Part shown: in pieces, positions 12,366 through 25,863 of the stretch | Numbering within the stretch: the stretch's first letter is position 1 | Layout: each line of letters begins with the position of its first letter | NCBI GenBank assembly: GCA_023627715.1 | Contig: JAMAHW010000004.1 | Location: 787,723-851,722, forward strand | Origin: Periconia sp. R9002 | Lineage: Eukaryota; Ascomycota; Dothideomycetes; Pleosporales; Periconiaceae | Direction of reading: 5' to 3' | Length of the DNA: 64,000 bases | Made by a program: the position numbers and the translations under genes | The notes under the pieces: model-generated | Databases searched by the model: none | The model's input: only the letters and a program-made list of their open reading frames with translations | Told to the model about the DNA's origin: nothing

Positions 12366-15300
12366 TGTCGCAGTGCTCGCTGTCGTCGCAGCGAGACGGG
12401 ATGGATGTGTGGAGGGAGACGGATGTTGAGTGTTTGGTGTTGGAGGAGAGGAAAGCAGCGATGGTGTTGGGGAGGGGAGGGCGCGGAAGATCGTTAATAG
12501 CGTCCCAGGCTGCGACCCTAGGGTCCTATTCGTGGACGGGGATGGATGGGGTGCACAGCCCTGATGATGCGTTTGGGCGCAGCAGCAGGAACGAAGCGCA
12601 CCAGACGGGAGGCGCGAAGGGCAGAGCACGACAATAAATGTACAAAGTGCTGGACCGAAAGGGGGTTGCAAGGCCCGGCGACGACGATGGTCAGTATAGC
12701 GGGTATAGGTAGGTGCAGCCAGGAATGGAGGAGATGGAGAGGAGAGGGTGAGCTTGTAAGTGGTGCTCTGGCACTGATGAAGGTCGAGGGCCATCGCCAA
12801 AGGCCGCGCAAGCACCGTAGAGACGACACGCAAACCACTGACCGCAATTGTTTTCATTGGCTCGCCTAGCCTAGCCCATGTTCTATTTTCCCGCCGCGAT
12901 GCGAGACTGTGTGCCTAAGCCCAATGCGGCACCCCTGGCTAACGACGCCCATCCACTTTCCACAGCGCCCCATTGCCATCTCTCACGCCCAGCATAACGT
13001 TGGTATCGCTCTGTGCTACTCATTACACCGTACTGTCCTTATTGATCCATCACATGGACCTTCGAACCGTGCGCTGACATGTTTGGCTGTGTTTCTCGCT
13101 GGCTGTCTACGGCCTGAGGCCTCCGTGTGTGAAATGCTGCCATCCTCGTTTTCGTCATCAGCAAGCACCGCCCGCTGTAACCATAGCAGCCTGCCTCATC
13201 ACTGTCATCATTCAAGGTCGTCGTCGTGTCCGTCCTATGACTACAAAGGGAGCAGGCCGCGCGCGCCCGCCATCGTCACTCTGTTACGCAATACTTGCCT
13301 CTCTCCCAGACCACCACCAAAAAACATCCACATCTCGCATCCGCCCAACCATACTTGTTCCTTCCCGTCCATCGGCCCCGTTCCTGATGCTTTCCCCATC
13401 CTCGTCTTTTTCTTATCCTTATCAACCCATCTAGACCGTCCATGATCCAATCCACCGTCTCAACAGGTGCAAAATCATATATGCTAATACACGTAGGTCC
13501 TTTGTAGTATCTGCACGCCTCTTGGCGCTCTTTACACTATCTCGACTATCAAGCATTCTGGCATCTGCCACCCTAGAAACCGGTAACCTCTTGATGGTTG
13601 ATGGTTCCTGGCACGGCACACCCCAGGGCTCTCCCGCTAGACCTTACAAACGGGGCACACTTGATCCTTGGGCCAGGCCTCTTCTGTTCACTGTACTGGT
13701 GTTGCTTGCTCGTCCTCGTGGCCGCGCGTCCTCATTGGTTTGCACGACTTACGTACTCCACTAACCGCATCAAGAGCCGTGGCGAATTTATCCTCTCTTT
13801 CCGAAAAAGGCTTGTATCAAATTGTTCGAAACTAGTTTTGACCAAATCTTAATACCCATACAGCCACAAACTCTTTCCCTGATTATTGCCTCCAATCTAC
13901 CCAAATGCCATGCTTTTATTCTTGTCTTCGTTTCCCTTTCATCTACCTCTGACCCCAACCGTCACTATCGAAAGCGTAATAGCTGGTCCAACAGTAGAGC
14001 ATGCAAGGGGCCAGCAGGCCTAGATCCATTGTCTACGGTTCTTTTCTATTTGGGAACAAACAAAAAAGGCGCTGACAGAAGAGCAAGCAAGTTTTCCTGG
14101 TCCACACTAAACTTACACACGACACGCAACACGCAAACCCATACTCAATCTAGAACTCGTCATCTCAGACAAATGATCAGGTACCACTACTAACAATCCG
14201 CCCCGCACCATCACAAAAAGATGGAAAGCAAAAAACTCACACACGCAAGAAGCTACATTTACACGAACGCCTGCGCACGCGTAGATTGACGCCTGATGGG
14301 ACGCCTCATGCAATCCACTCCCATCGCAGAGGTACGGGTGGCAACGGAGCCGAAAATCGCCCAACGGACGCGTGTACACACGCACCCATCCTCTGTTGAA
14401 TTTTTTTCTCAGTCACGACACTCACGTACACGGACCCCTCATTCCAGAAAAATACTCCATTCGAAATGTGAATGTGAGATAATCGACAAAACTATTCTCC
14501 GCCGAAGCTGACCAATTACCTGTGGCAAGGGTAGGTTGTGAAGATCAATGTGGCAAGAGGTAAGAAGAAAAAAGGATACGGAGGTCACACGGACTACTGT
14601 TTAAGGTAGGTATATCCCTCTGATGAGGACGCATCATGCTTCTTACCTACCTACCTACTTACGTACCTTACCGCCTTTTCCCTCTTTCTCTTTCCTCTTT
14701 CCAAGGTTTTTAGTCTCAAAGGGCTGGGCATCCACGTGGGTAGGTAGATAGCTACTCGAGCTAAACATACGTACGTACGTGTACGATAGTCACAATTGTG
14801 CAGCAAACCTCAATCTATCTTATCTTGATATCAATTGATGTTGTATATGCAAGTTCACGATCCCCCACTCCCCTCCCCTCTCCCAACACTTATCCATGCC
14901 CACGTCATCAATCACCCCCCTCCCCCCCCCCCCTCTCTCTCTCTCAAGGGGATCCTTTCGTCCCACCCGTTTCTCACACATTGTCCCCTTCCCCCGTATA
15001 TACGAAATATCAACTCCCACGTGTGAGAACTACGCCGTGTTGTAGGATTGACCCAGCTTACGTATCCATCCATTCATTTTACCTCCAACGCGGCGTAGCT
15101 CTTGCATACATGTGTAAGTAAGTCTTTAGCGTCATGCAAACGAGGCAGATACATCAAGGGTAGTAGTTGGTGCATTTTTCATCTCGTTCTAGCATCGTCG
15201 AGGTCACAGTACGTACGTGTACAGCGAGCGTCTAAACTTGACATATCCCGTGATTAGAAAATACAGCCAACTGAGTATGTGTGGGTGTCAAGACATGTCG

Positions 15301-16196
15301 TTCTGTATTTACTCGCGTAACTCCGTGAGGAGATGGCACGAGTCCTCGTGGTACCTAGAGTCCGCTTTCAACAGATGGATGGAAGACGGCAGTGCCGGTG
15401 CTGGCTTTGTATGGAAGTATGGAGTTAAGTACCGCTGCTGAGATATGAGATTGCGGCTGAGGAGGGGAGGAATGGAGTGGAGGATGGCTGGTGGGTTTTG
15501 GAGAATGAGGATATGTGGATATCGTGAGTGAATGGGTGGATGGATCGGGTTCATGAATGCATTGCACTTCTCTCGATCGATCGACACAGTTTTGGACTGA
15601 ACAGGGGGTTTGGGGGACGTGTAGCAGTGTCCGGTGTAAGTGTGAGTGTGAGTGTGTTTTTCGCTTTGGGGAAGAGTGAGGACATAGGTGCGAATGCATT
15701 GTGGTAGGGTCGACGGGTTATATATGTAGAGGGATAGGGAGATAGGGAGATGGTGTGTGGATGGTTCTTTGTAGGTACGTGGTTAAGATGCCGGAAGGGT
15801 GTGAATTGGAAAAAAAAAAGAAAACGCGAATGTAGATGCATTATGCAGATGCAGACAAAAAAACAGAAAGGAGAAAGAAAAAAAAATATACATGAGCTTT
15901 TATCCTTCCCACATATCCAACAAGAAAAACAGGGAAGGAATGAGAGCAGAGACGTAGAGAAATGCAGGGAGGTTGGAATCTTATCTTCTATCCGAGAGAT
16001 AATGTACAACATCAGCGAGATGGTCAGATGTGATAGATGAATGGATGTTATACATCCCCACGGCCATTTAACTTTTTGGAACCATTTTTCTTTCATTGCT
16101 GCTTTGCCTCTGTCTCACCGCACGTAAACCCACCCTCTCCCAGCTAACCGGTGTAATCAAAACCGAAGAAAAAACCAAAACAACACGACCGCCAGC
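12366..16196. other. 3.8 kb non-coding region
   Basis: Sequence between the PNG1 start and the UTP4 stop, both on the minus strand. Open frames such as 12909-13445 are compositionally biased (Ser, Pro, His) and lack motifs or clean splice partners. Simple-sequence tracts include a C-run followed by (CT)n near 14913-14946, TACC/TACG repeats at 14642-14670 and an (ACGT)-like tract near 14766-14786. I see no RNA gene. Confidence 0.55.
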
Positions 16197-19105
16197 TTAT
16201 TCATGCGCGCCCACGAACCGAGGCGGGAGATCCAAATCCCAAGCCGGTCTCTCCACGAGCATGACTTCGAGCGGTTCCGGTTCATTCTCCGCACCTTCAC
16301 CTTCGCCCTCGCCCTCGCCCTCGCCTTCGCCTGCGCTCCCTCTCCCTGCCCCACCACCGAGAGGCACCACGCCGAGGATCGGTCTGTACTTCAGCGTATA
16401 CCACCAGTGCTCTTGACTCCGTTTGCCTTGCCCGTCTTTCACGGCGACGGCTAGATTGGACTCTTCGTCTTCTCCCTCGGCGGCGGCGTCCTCGCTCTTG
16501 ATTGTCGAAGTGCCGTTAATGCTTCCGGCCTTCGCCACCGCGCCGTTCGTCGAGGTAGTAGTGTCAGCTCTCCGCAGGGCGGTCAAGGTAGCCTGCTCTT
16601 CGTCGTCGTCAACATCAGATACAGCGCCACCAGCAGTAGTCGCCCGATTACTGCGAGACGTGATTTCCCCGCCCTTGACATGATCGCTGTTTTGGAATTT
16701 CCGCATCTTGGTGATGGGTATGTCGGTGTCGGGGATGACGTCGCCCGCGCCGCTGGTGCCCTTGTTTTCGCGGTCTCGTTTGCGTTTCTTTGACGACTTG
16801 GATGCCTGTTGTTCGCTCTCGTCCAACGAATCGGGGATGGGCAGGTCGTGGGAAAGGTCGAACATGAACAGCCATGACTCGCCATAAAGCCACAGACGCT
16901 GGTGTTCGTGGGTATCCCATAGGCAGCCTTTTGTCGGAGACTTGAGCAGACGGTATGTGGTGGGGTAGCTGGAGGGGGGGTTTCGTCTTGACCATTCCGA
17001 TAGTCGGCCGGCGAGGACGTCGAAGAGGTTTAGCTGGTTGTTGGCGGATACGACGAGCAGGCGGTGTTCGGTGTCTGGTATGTCGTGAGAGTGGGGGTGT
17101 GGGTTGTTTCTGGTGGGGTGCACGGCGGGATTGCCGTTTGGCTCGGGTCGTTGAAGGTCAGTGGGGTTGGGCTGGAAGGAGAGGAGGACTGGTTTGGAGT
17201 CGAGACGGGGCAATAGATGTGCCGAGGGGTTGCGTACCCATCGCTGCCCCAAGAAGATGACTTTTTCAGGCCGCGAGTCTTCGTCATCAGAGTCGTCGTC
17301 GGCGTCGTCGTCATCTGCATCTGCATCGTTGTTGGAGCTGGATGCATCGTTGATGTCGACTTCGAGAGCTGTGGGATCTTCGTGTCCTTGAGTGACCCAC
17401 GTATCAATGTAGCCGGCTAAATCAGCTACAGCAAACACTGACCCGTCATCCGAGAATTCTGCGTGTGATATGCTGCGAGAGTACGGTCCAGATGCGCTAT
17501 CCAGAGGGTTTGCCTCTAGATCCCGTTGCAGTCGCTGAAGACGGATCAACTTGGGCAGGGCTCGTGGTCGTTCGGTGAGATCCTCTGTTCGAATGATGCG
17601 AGACAGAAAGACGGCATTTGCTGCCGTAATGAAGGCTAGCCACTTGCCATCCGGCGTCAACCGTACCAACCTCGCGCCATCTGCCAAATGTGCCTCTATC
17701 TTACGGATCCGTAGATTGAAGCTGCCCTCTGCTTTGGTTTGGACAAGTTGAAATAACTTCACTTCCCTGGATGTTGCAACTGCCAACAGACCGCCGTCCT
17801 TACTCATAGCCACGGATGATATGTTCTCGTCACCTTGGAGGGCGAGGCGAGCAACTACCTTTGGTTTTTCGGTTCCGTCATCCTGATTCTTAACTCGCCA
17901 TATCCGTATCTCCGAGTTCCACCAGCTAACCACAAGCCGCGCTTCAGGCGCGCTGACGAGTGGAGGGGAGTGCGGTAGAGATGGAAGCCCACGACTGAGT
18001 TCTTTGCCAAAGGAGCGTACGGGCAGGACAATCGGTCGAGTGTCGATACCTGGGACGAAGTTAGGGTGAACGTGAGATAATGAGGATCGTTGTAGGATAT
18101 CTTACCTCCCGAGACTAAAATGCTGAGTTTCGTTCCGTCATATGTCGCCATGGCCTTTACATCGTGATCGTGGTACCGCTGATGCGAGACCTTGACCCAT
18201 TTCCCTGCTCCAGTTTTGCTGCTTGAAGTGTAAAGACATGTACGGCGGTCCATGCCTCCACTGAAAATCATGCTTCCGTCGCGGGAGACGGCGAGATCGA
18301 GCACATCAGCTTCGTGACCTGATATCCGCTGGGTCTGGCTGTAGTTCTTGCCATCATATATGCATATGTCTCCGTTGGAGTCGCCCGACACGAAGTCACC
18401 ATTCGCCAGACACTTGACTTTCCAGACCAGTGTCTCTCTTGGTCCGCCAGGTCCAAGGTTGCCTAGGGAGATGTTCCGAATCACATAGCCATTGCGCGTA
18501 TCGTAAACTCTTATCGTGCTATCCGCAAAGCCGGCCAATGCAATCTTGCGATCTTTGAAAGTGACGCTCAATGCACGAGCCTTCTTTGTGGTAGAGCGCG
18601 CAACAAACTTTTCAAACTGCAGGTCGTTGTCTGCTGTAGACAGTAAGACTAAGGTGCCATCTGCACAACCTGCAATCAACTTCTGAGGGGCCTGGTCGTT
18701 CTGGATAGCGGGCTGTGCAGCAAAGCACCACACCTCGCTGTGATTTCCATTGGAATTACGGGCGGGTAGTCCAGTGCTAAGGTCCCATTCCGTGACGCTG
18801 CTCGAATATCCTATGCTGAACAGCCTCAGTCTTCCGGGTACTTTCACGCCTCGCTTGTCCTTCACGTCGGCTTCCTGGGTCCAAGCAAGACCCTCTACAC
18901 TGCGATCTTTGCCTCCGTAAAACACGCGCTCTTGCAACCATTCACCGTCGGCGGGGTTCCATATCTCAATGTTGCCGTTCGCACGTCCAATCGCAAGTCG
19001 TAGACATTCCAGGTCTCTTTCGCCGTCGCGGGGTTCATGCGAAAATGCGAGCGCATTGATTGCCGAGGGGGGGAAGGGGACGAAGCGAGAGCGGTGGATA
19101 TCCAT
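16197..19105 (-). CDS. utp4: U3 snoRNP (t-UTP) WD40 protein UTP4/cirhin
   Basis: Small-subunit processome component needed for early 18S pre-rRNA processing in the nucleolus. Exons are 19105-18106 and 18049-16197 with a 56-nt intron, giving 950 aa. The N-terminal start MDIHRSRFVPFPPSAINALA is typical of UTP4. WD40-like blades follow in order (for example GNIEIWNP, SSVTEWDL, STIRVYDTRNG, GDICIYDG, SGGMDRRTCLY). After the intron come NSEIRIWRV and further blades to about residue 800. The C-terminal signature HWWYTLKYRPILGVVPLG and the ending LEVMLVERPAWDLDLPPRF match the family. Low-complexity insertions include an acidic Asp/Ser stretch, KKRKRDRENK (possible nuclear localisation signal) and a Gly-Glu dipeptide run encoded by a GC-rich hexanucleotide repeat near 16305-16335. 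Confidence 0.92.
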
Positions 19106-22100
19106 GGTGGATAAAGTGCTCTGGCATGTAGAGAAACATTCATTCGTATCTCGAAAACTTCGAGATGCTGCTCGCCAAGATTTCGCAACTTTTTTAGTGG
19201 GTCCGCTGTGGACGCTATACTTCTATAGGAATAGATCATTCGAGACAACAACATCTGAAGTTCTGGACAGCCTCAACAACCGAGAAGAGTGTTGAAAAAG
19301 ATAGCTATCGCCATTACACATCCTGTTTTGATCCTACAAACGTTTCAATTGCAAAAGGGAATCTATTCGCTGGGAGAATTATTCGAATTTAGCGATTTCT
19401 GCCCTCAAAAACCGTATGCAAAGCGATGTCGCAATGTCAGCGAGTAAATAACAGTATCTGCAACTCTACAGATAAATACATACAACAGGTGGTTGCGGTG
19501 CGTACAGAGCCATCTGAAGTGAGATGATGGTTCAGAAATGGAGTGCCAATTACCGCCGGTAAAATTTGCAAAGAAAAAGCACAGTTACATGACTCGCCGC
19601 AAGATTGAAGACAGTTCTGGAAAACGGTTTGCCGTTGCAGACTTGTACCGTATGTGCATGAGATACAGTGGATCTCGAGTATACAAGTAATATTTGATTG
19701 AAAAAGATGAGTTCACAATTTAGTAACAGTCGCTGCAAAGAACGATATTCGGCTATTGACATTGTGATATGATGCTCCTCGGCATTGGCATTATCTTCGC
19801 TTGGTTGTGCCGGCTCCTTGTGGTCTTGTCTGGCGGGACACGAATCCAAGTTCCCTACGTTAGGCTTGCCTGTTCGATAATGATGCTCACACTCAAGCCA
19901 ATTAAGATGATGTAAGATCTGTTGTTCAAACACGATGGACGAGCTTCTCAGTAATAGATAACAACAGGAAGGGTATCGTGGATCGTGAGGTGATCACGAG
20001 CTACTGTGCCGAAAACGTGTGCCTAGTCCAGCTACCGAACCATAGTTGCGAACCTACGTGAATATCGGTTTTTTAGGGTTTCAGTGGATCCGAAAAAATT
20101 GTGGACATGTGAGATGGGCCCTTGCTGGTGACCTCGGGACATTTGGCTGAGGCATTGGTGTTGCGTAGGCAACGAACGCGCCGAGATGTGATTCCGAGCG
20201 GTTGAAAAAGTAAAAACTGCTCGCGTTTTCAGGCCCGGTCCAGCAACAACGTAGTTCAATTGAAAATGCAGCCCACCGTCTCACCCTGATGTCATGATTT
20301 GATCAAACGAGCTACGGACGTACGACGGCGAGTGGTGCGGCCGTTGTGGGGATATGGACGGGTCGGTCGGTCCTTTCTGTAACTTTATATCAGAGCTTTT
20401 CGTTTCGACACGTCTCTCACCGAGACATGACGAACACGCATGCTGGATGGACGCGCGCTTTTCGCGCGTTCATCGCTTCTTACTTACCGCAGTAAGCTTG
20501 AGGATTCGCGTCGAGGCAATTGTTGGAGGATGGGCGGTCCGAGGAATCGCCCCACCTTGGTGTGCAATGTGCATGGAGTGATTATGAAGCTCGGATCATG
20601 GACAACCAATACTGCGTACAACCGATGCTGAGACAGGAGACGAATCTCTCGCAGTTGTCTAGGGGCTGAGTGCGGATCATTTACGAAAGCGTTGGGAGCT
20701 GACGGCAGCCTGCCAGCAAGAAGAAGAAAAAAATTGGGTGGCAGGGTCGATAGTCTCATCCGCTGATGCTGTGACATGCTTGAACGGCGCCGCAACGGCG
20801 AATGCGCAGACACAAGTTTGCTGTGGATGGAGTAAGACATATGCTGTGCACACGCGACCGTACTTAAGCGATCAAACGCTAGGAAGGGATCCCCTCACAG
20901 GTATCACAGAACCCCCATCTACTGCCGTGGTTGCCATGACAGCCTTTGAGGTTTGTCATACCGACACTGACAAAGTATTGAGAGCTCCGCATGATGTTGA
21001 AAATTTGTAAAAAAGCAGCAGCAGAAGGCAAGGACAGTCGCATGTACGGGTCCACTTGCAGACAGCTGCCGCAATTATGGATCAGTTTCGTCAGCGGACA
21101 TGGGAGCCACGGCACAGCGGAGCAAAAATAGTCAAGGCCAAGTGGGTTTCATCGCGTGTCGCGTGGGTGCGCGTGGCGTTCGCGATGGATGGATGGAATA
21201 GGCAGATGGATTGATTGATGGATTCATTCACACGAGACACGGCGGAGTGGCTGGGCATCATCTCATACATCATGTCGAGCGGGCTGGGATGCATTGGGCG
21301 AATGGGCGGGACAGGAGTTATTGATGTTAGTTTCGGTCGTAATCAATGCATGTTTGAAGGCCTAGCGGCGTTGGTGACGGCGCCCTTTTCTCTCTTTTTT
21401 CTTTCTTTTCCACGGCAAGGTTGGATGTTCCCACGATGAAATGCAGATCGCGCTAACTCGATACCGGAAACTTGGGTGATTACCCGCACCCGAGGGCCAA
21501 TCACATGCTCCCCCTCGGAAGCAAGACGGATTACGCCTTCTCTGCCAGTCTTGCTTTTTGTCCATCTGTATACCCATTCAACATTTGCTTCCCATCACCG
21601 TCCCTTGCTCCTTTCTTTCCATCTAGCTGTGACCGGGTGAGAGGGGGCGAAACACTGGAAAGAGAGCGTACTACGCAAGTGTAGACGATGGTTGCGTGTT
21701 TCAATGCACTTGTCAAATGTTTCCGATATGTGACTTGTGCTCGGCAGAAGGAGTGCTTGCACCATGTCAAAGCGCTGTCAAATGTGGCAATGATGCATGC
21801 AGCGGAACGGCAGCCCTGAAATAGACTTCGGCGACCGCGTCCAGACGCGTAGAGTGCAGTGCTAGCTATTCTTCCTGGAAGAGAGCCTACCAGCTAGCTG
21901 ACTAAGTAAAGGAGACGGTGGTCGGGTTGGCGGTCAACGGCGGTGGACTTGCCCAAAGGGTAGCGCTACGCACACGCGGGCGGACGGTTTGCAGATTCAG
22001 TGCCATATTTGATGGTACGGAGCATTGTGGAATTGGCAATTTGCAGACCCGTATGCAGTGAGATGACCACTCAGAGCATCCCGTAAGCCCATGTCTGGCT

Positions 22101-25100
22101 TCTGACGACGTAAGGGGGTGGTGCCCACAGTACAAAATATTACACCGGCTGCCGTGGATGCTGGCAGACTCGGGTTTCTTTTAGAGCATCAGGCATGCAG
22201 AAGCAACAGTGTGATTAACATTGATTGTCCCAACTTAGTTTGTCGTGGACTGTTGGGCGGCGGACCCTCCTGTCCACTGGCCCCATCCATCATTCACCCA
22301 GCCAACATGGCGGACCGAGGACCGATACAGCACAGTACAAAGTACTTACGTGAGGCCTGCCGTGTGGGGTATTACAGCATGGGCGGGCGGGTGTGAGTCG
22401 TGGTGCTTTGGTGACGAGATGATGAGTAGTAGGTAGGTAAGGTTATGTACATGATGCCGCGGGGCTCAAAGGGGCAGGAAAGGCGGCGGGCTGCACAGTA
22501 CAGTAATAATCATCAGCGCACAGGAATCGGCTCACTCGCCGCGAGAGGGCAACGAAGAGATGACATGATGATGTTCCGGCGTCGCGACTCCTGAACGCGA
22601 TGGGGTTAAGTTGGCGAAGGAGCCGGCCAGGGGAACCATGGGAGGGCCATGGGACCGCCTGAAAGAGGAAGACGCTTGGCGGGGCAGGCTCACCGGAGCA
22701 GCAGTTGGGAGGCCATTAGTCGGGTTAGGCGGAGCGAGCTGATTCATTCGGGCAAATGAATGGAATGACGAGGCATGCCAACACGCTGGCTTTTGAACAA
22801 ACAAAGAGGCAGATTGATGGATATCCAGCCGCCTGTGGCACACGAATGGCTCCGTGGGACGTGACGTTAGTGAATCTTGTATACCGTACTGTAGCATGAC
22901 GGTCACGATCCATAGCTAATGCGCATATGTGCAGCACTGTAGCAGCTAAAAGCCAGCTAGCAGCAGCAGGAGAAAAGGCTTTGCTTCATTCATTACCTAT
23001 GGCCCTGTGCCCGCGCCCGTGCCCGCGCGCCCCGTGAAGAGCTGGCTGCTGCGGGACGCAAAAAAACAGAAACAGGCGTGGTACCAGTACCAGTGGATCG
23101 CATGGTACACCCAAGCATACGAAACGGGGACCGGCAATTATTAATAGGTAACTAACCATCCACGACTGTAACGAATAAGTACAGTGTACAGGGCGGGAGA
23201 TGAGATGGAACAATTGTTGGGCATGCGAATGTTTCCATTCACTGGCATACCTACCTAAGTACATAGCGGATCACGATGGGGGAGGGATGTTTGGTGGTTG
23301 TGGCTGGCTAGCCAGCAGGTCCTTACTACCCGCACCAGCTGTAGTCAGTTTACCGTATTACACCCATCGTTGGCATTCACTGGTCGATAGTGATGATTGA
23401 TCTTCCAGCCCCCTATCTTTCTCGTTTGTTGGTGCGGCGGTACAGCCGATGGAGCCTATGGAGCGAGGGGAAAGGGGTGCAAAATGCAGACGCAATGCGG
23501 TGCGGTGCGGTGCGGTGCAGCAGATAGGAGCCGTGGAGAAGGGAGCATTGGGCTGCTGGCGTCGGACGGGCCTTGAACGCGTATTGGGAATTAGGATGGA
23601 TGGGATCATGGATTCATGGATTTCATGGATTCAATTCACGGTGGTCGCGCGCGAGCTGCTAGATGAACAAACAGCGGACGCCATTCGGATCCATTGGCTG
23701 GGGGCCGTCTAAGGAGTTCCTTGCCGGGGGAGGCTGCGGGCTCTGCGGGCGTGCTGGGTTGGCTGCCAATCGACCGCCTGCCCGTCTGCGTTGCCTGGCT
23801 GCTAGCGCCTCTTCGTGTCTGTCTCTTCCTTGGACCACCAACCTTGCAACCGACTGGCCTTGCCTTGCCTCGCTCTTGGTCCATGCCATGCCATGCCATG
23901 CTATGCTGCGCTGCTCACCACTGCACTCCTCTGCGAGTGCTCCACCGCTAATGCCTGCCTCACGCTAGCCCCTCCTGGCCCTACCCTCGTCTCAAACCCA
24001 GCTCGTCTTCACTTTTGACTTGTCCTCGTCCTCTCACTCTCTCTCTCCTCCTCTTGTGTCCACAACCTCTCCCTCTTCTTCTCTCAACCCGCCCTCCCCC
24101 CCACCACGGTTGGAGCACTAGAGTTTTGCCTGGAATTGATGGAGTAAGTGCTGACTGTCGCTTCCTGTCTCTGCCATAAACTCTCCCCGCCTGCTCCTCG
24201 GTCTCGGTCCCATCCAAACCAGCCGTCCCTCCAGAACAGATCCACGCTCTGTACAGTTCCATCCTCCTGTACAAGCCTGCTCCGTTCACACTCGCTTCTC
24301 CGCCTTCAAACGTTGAGCCATCCTGCTCTCGTTTCCCCTCTTCATCAACCCGACTTCCTCCTCTTCCTCCTCCCCCGCTCGTGTTTCTCCCAACTGTGTA
24401 CATACTGTGCAATACATCCTGTTGCAATAGGTAAGCATATCCCCCCCCATCTCCATCCCCAATCCCTTACCTGCCCTTTCCCTCCATCTTTCTCTCCTGG
24501 AGCCTCCCGAATACCCTCCATTGCGCTTTTCGGTGCATGTGTGGTGAAGCCCGTATCCCCTTTCTTCATATCCGGAATGGGAATCCACCATCGTTGGACC
24601 GGTACACCGAAAACACCTCCACCAGAGCCAAACACCCCGGGATGCAAATGACAGCTGGTTGCAAAGAGCGGTACGGAAAGGCCGGTGTCGAATGGAAGAG
24701 AAGACTGTTTTGCAGGTTTGGCAGTGCACGCAGGGCACGGCGTGATATTGGGTGAGAGACACCAGGGTGGTCCGGGGTCGAGGTTCCAGATTCGCTGCAT
24801 ACCATACCGCACCACACACGACTGCCGGAATTGCACACCGCGCATGACCTAATCGTCCGCCGTACCTGCCTCTCACGAACCCAAGGCAGCCATTCGATTT
24901 TTCATGCTGGTGTCGGCCTCGGCCAACTTCACATAAACTCTCCCCCTCACCTTCACATCACATCGGGGAATCGATGGCGAAGTTGAATTCGTCCTGAATG
25001 AAAGATGGCAGGGAGCAATACCCATGTCCTACGCCCGGGCCCAGACACCTTTCATCATAAACGATTGATACCAGGACTTTTACATATTTCACGGGTCTCC

Positions 25101-25863
25101 TACGAAATTGGTCTTCATTCCAACCATACCGCCACACCTAGTTTCTCAGGATAATTGCATTTTCACCCGCACATCTCGCATAGGTTGCAAGTGCACATTG
25201 AGCTGACCATACCCCTTTCTAGTATCTCGTAGTTGTAGACACGATTCGGTTTTCCTCCGTTCGACCTTTCCATCAACCGAAAGGCCGCACCCAATGTGAG
25301 TGGTGTATTCCTATCTCTTGTCTCTGACCAGGAACTGATCATCCTTGCTTTAGATTCGCGTTTGCCAGATCTGGTATCAGAGGCATTCCTCGGCTGTTCT
25401 TGGCGACCCCTACTCAACTCTGCGGACTCGTTAACTCGTGCTCTGCCATTTACGAGTCCTCCCTTTGCGGCACTCGCCATCCAGGACAATAGAACACGCC
25501 ATTCCACTCGGTTCCTGAATGCAACTCGCAAGGGCGCTCGATCTTCTCAACCTTTCTTAAATCTCTCTCTCGGTCTCTTCCTTCTGGAATCCCCGTCCAC
25601 TCTTTCACCTAATCATCTAATTCAAGGTATGTGCATTGATCAGATGATGAGATGCTGGTTCTGACAATCTATTACCAGGTTTTGCTTTTTCGTAGAGAAT
25701 ACCCTCAAGCCTCATTCTCTCTTTTTAATTATACCCAACTAATTACAATCATTCAACTTTGTCGCTTTTACGGCTATCGCTCTCTAATACGGTCTATACA
25801 CCACCAATACATACAGTCTATCCCGGAGAATTGACATCCACTCTTTCGACCAACTTCATCACC
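19106..25863. other. 6.8 kb gene-poor region upstream of the G1-type cyclin
   Basis: The longest non-coding interval of the window. Many short frames exist on both strands but none shows a family motif, and they stack in several frames at once. Simple repeats include (GCGGT)n around 23497-23519 and (CCATG)4 at 23881-23900. TACCTAC/GTAGGTA motifs occur near 22430 and 23250. From about 23.9 kb the plus strand becomes CT-rich, as in fungal mRNA leaders, suggesting a long cyclin 5' UTR. A CT-rich leader with upstream ATGs could restrain translation. That is inference. Confidence 0.5.
25627..25678 (+). other. Candidate intron in the cyclin 5' leader
   Basis: A possible 52-nt 5'-UTR intron with donor gtatgt at 25627, a branch-like ctgac near 25661 and acceptor accag ending at 25678. 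It lies 185 nt before the start codon. Size and signals match coding introns nearby, but no reading frame tests it. Confidence 0.45.

Noticed and set aside
12909..13445. 178-codon open frame on the plus strand
   Set aside because: Ser/Pro/His-biased composition, overlapping long frames in other phases, no motif and no splice partner.
25296..25664. 122-codon open frame upstream of the cyclin
   Set aside because: It lies in the CT-rich leader-like region and crosses the candidate 5'-UTR intron. No family resemblance. At most an upstream ORF.
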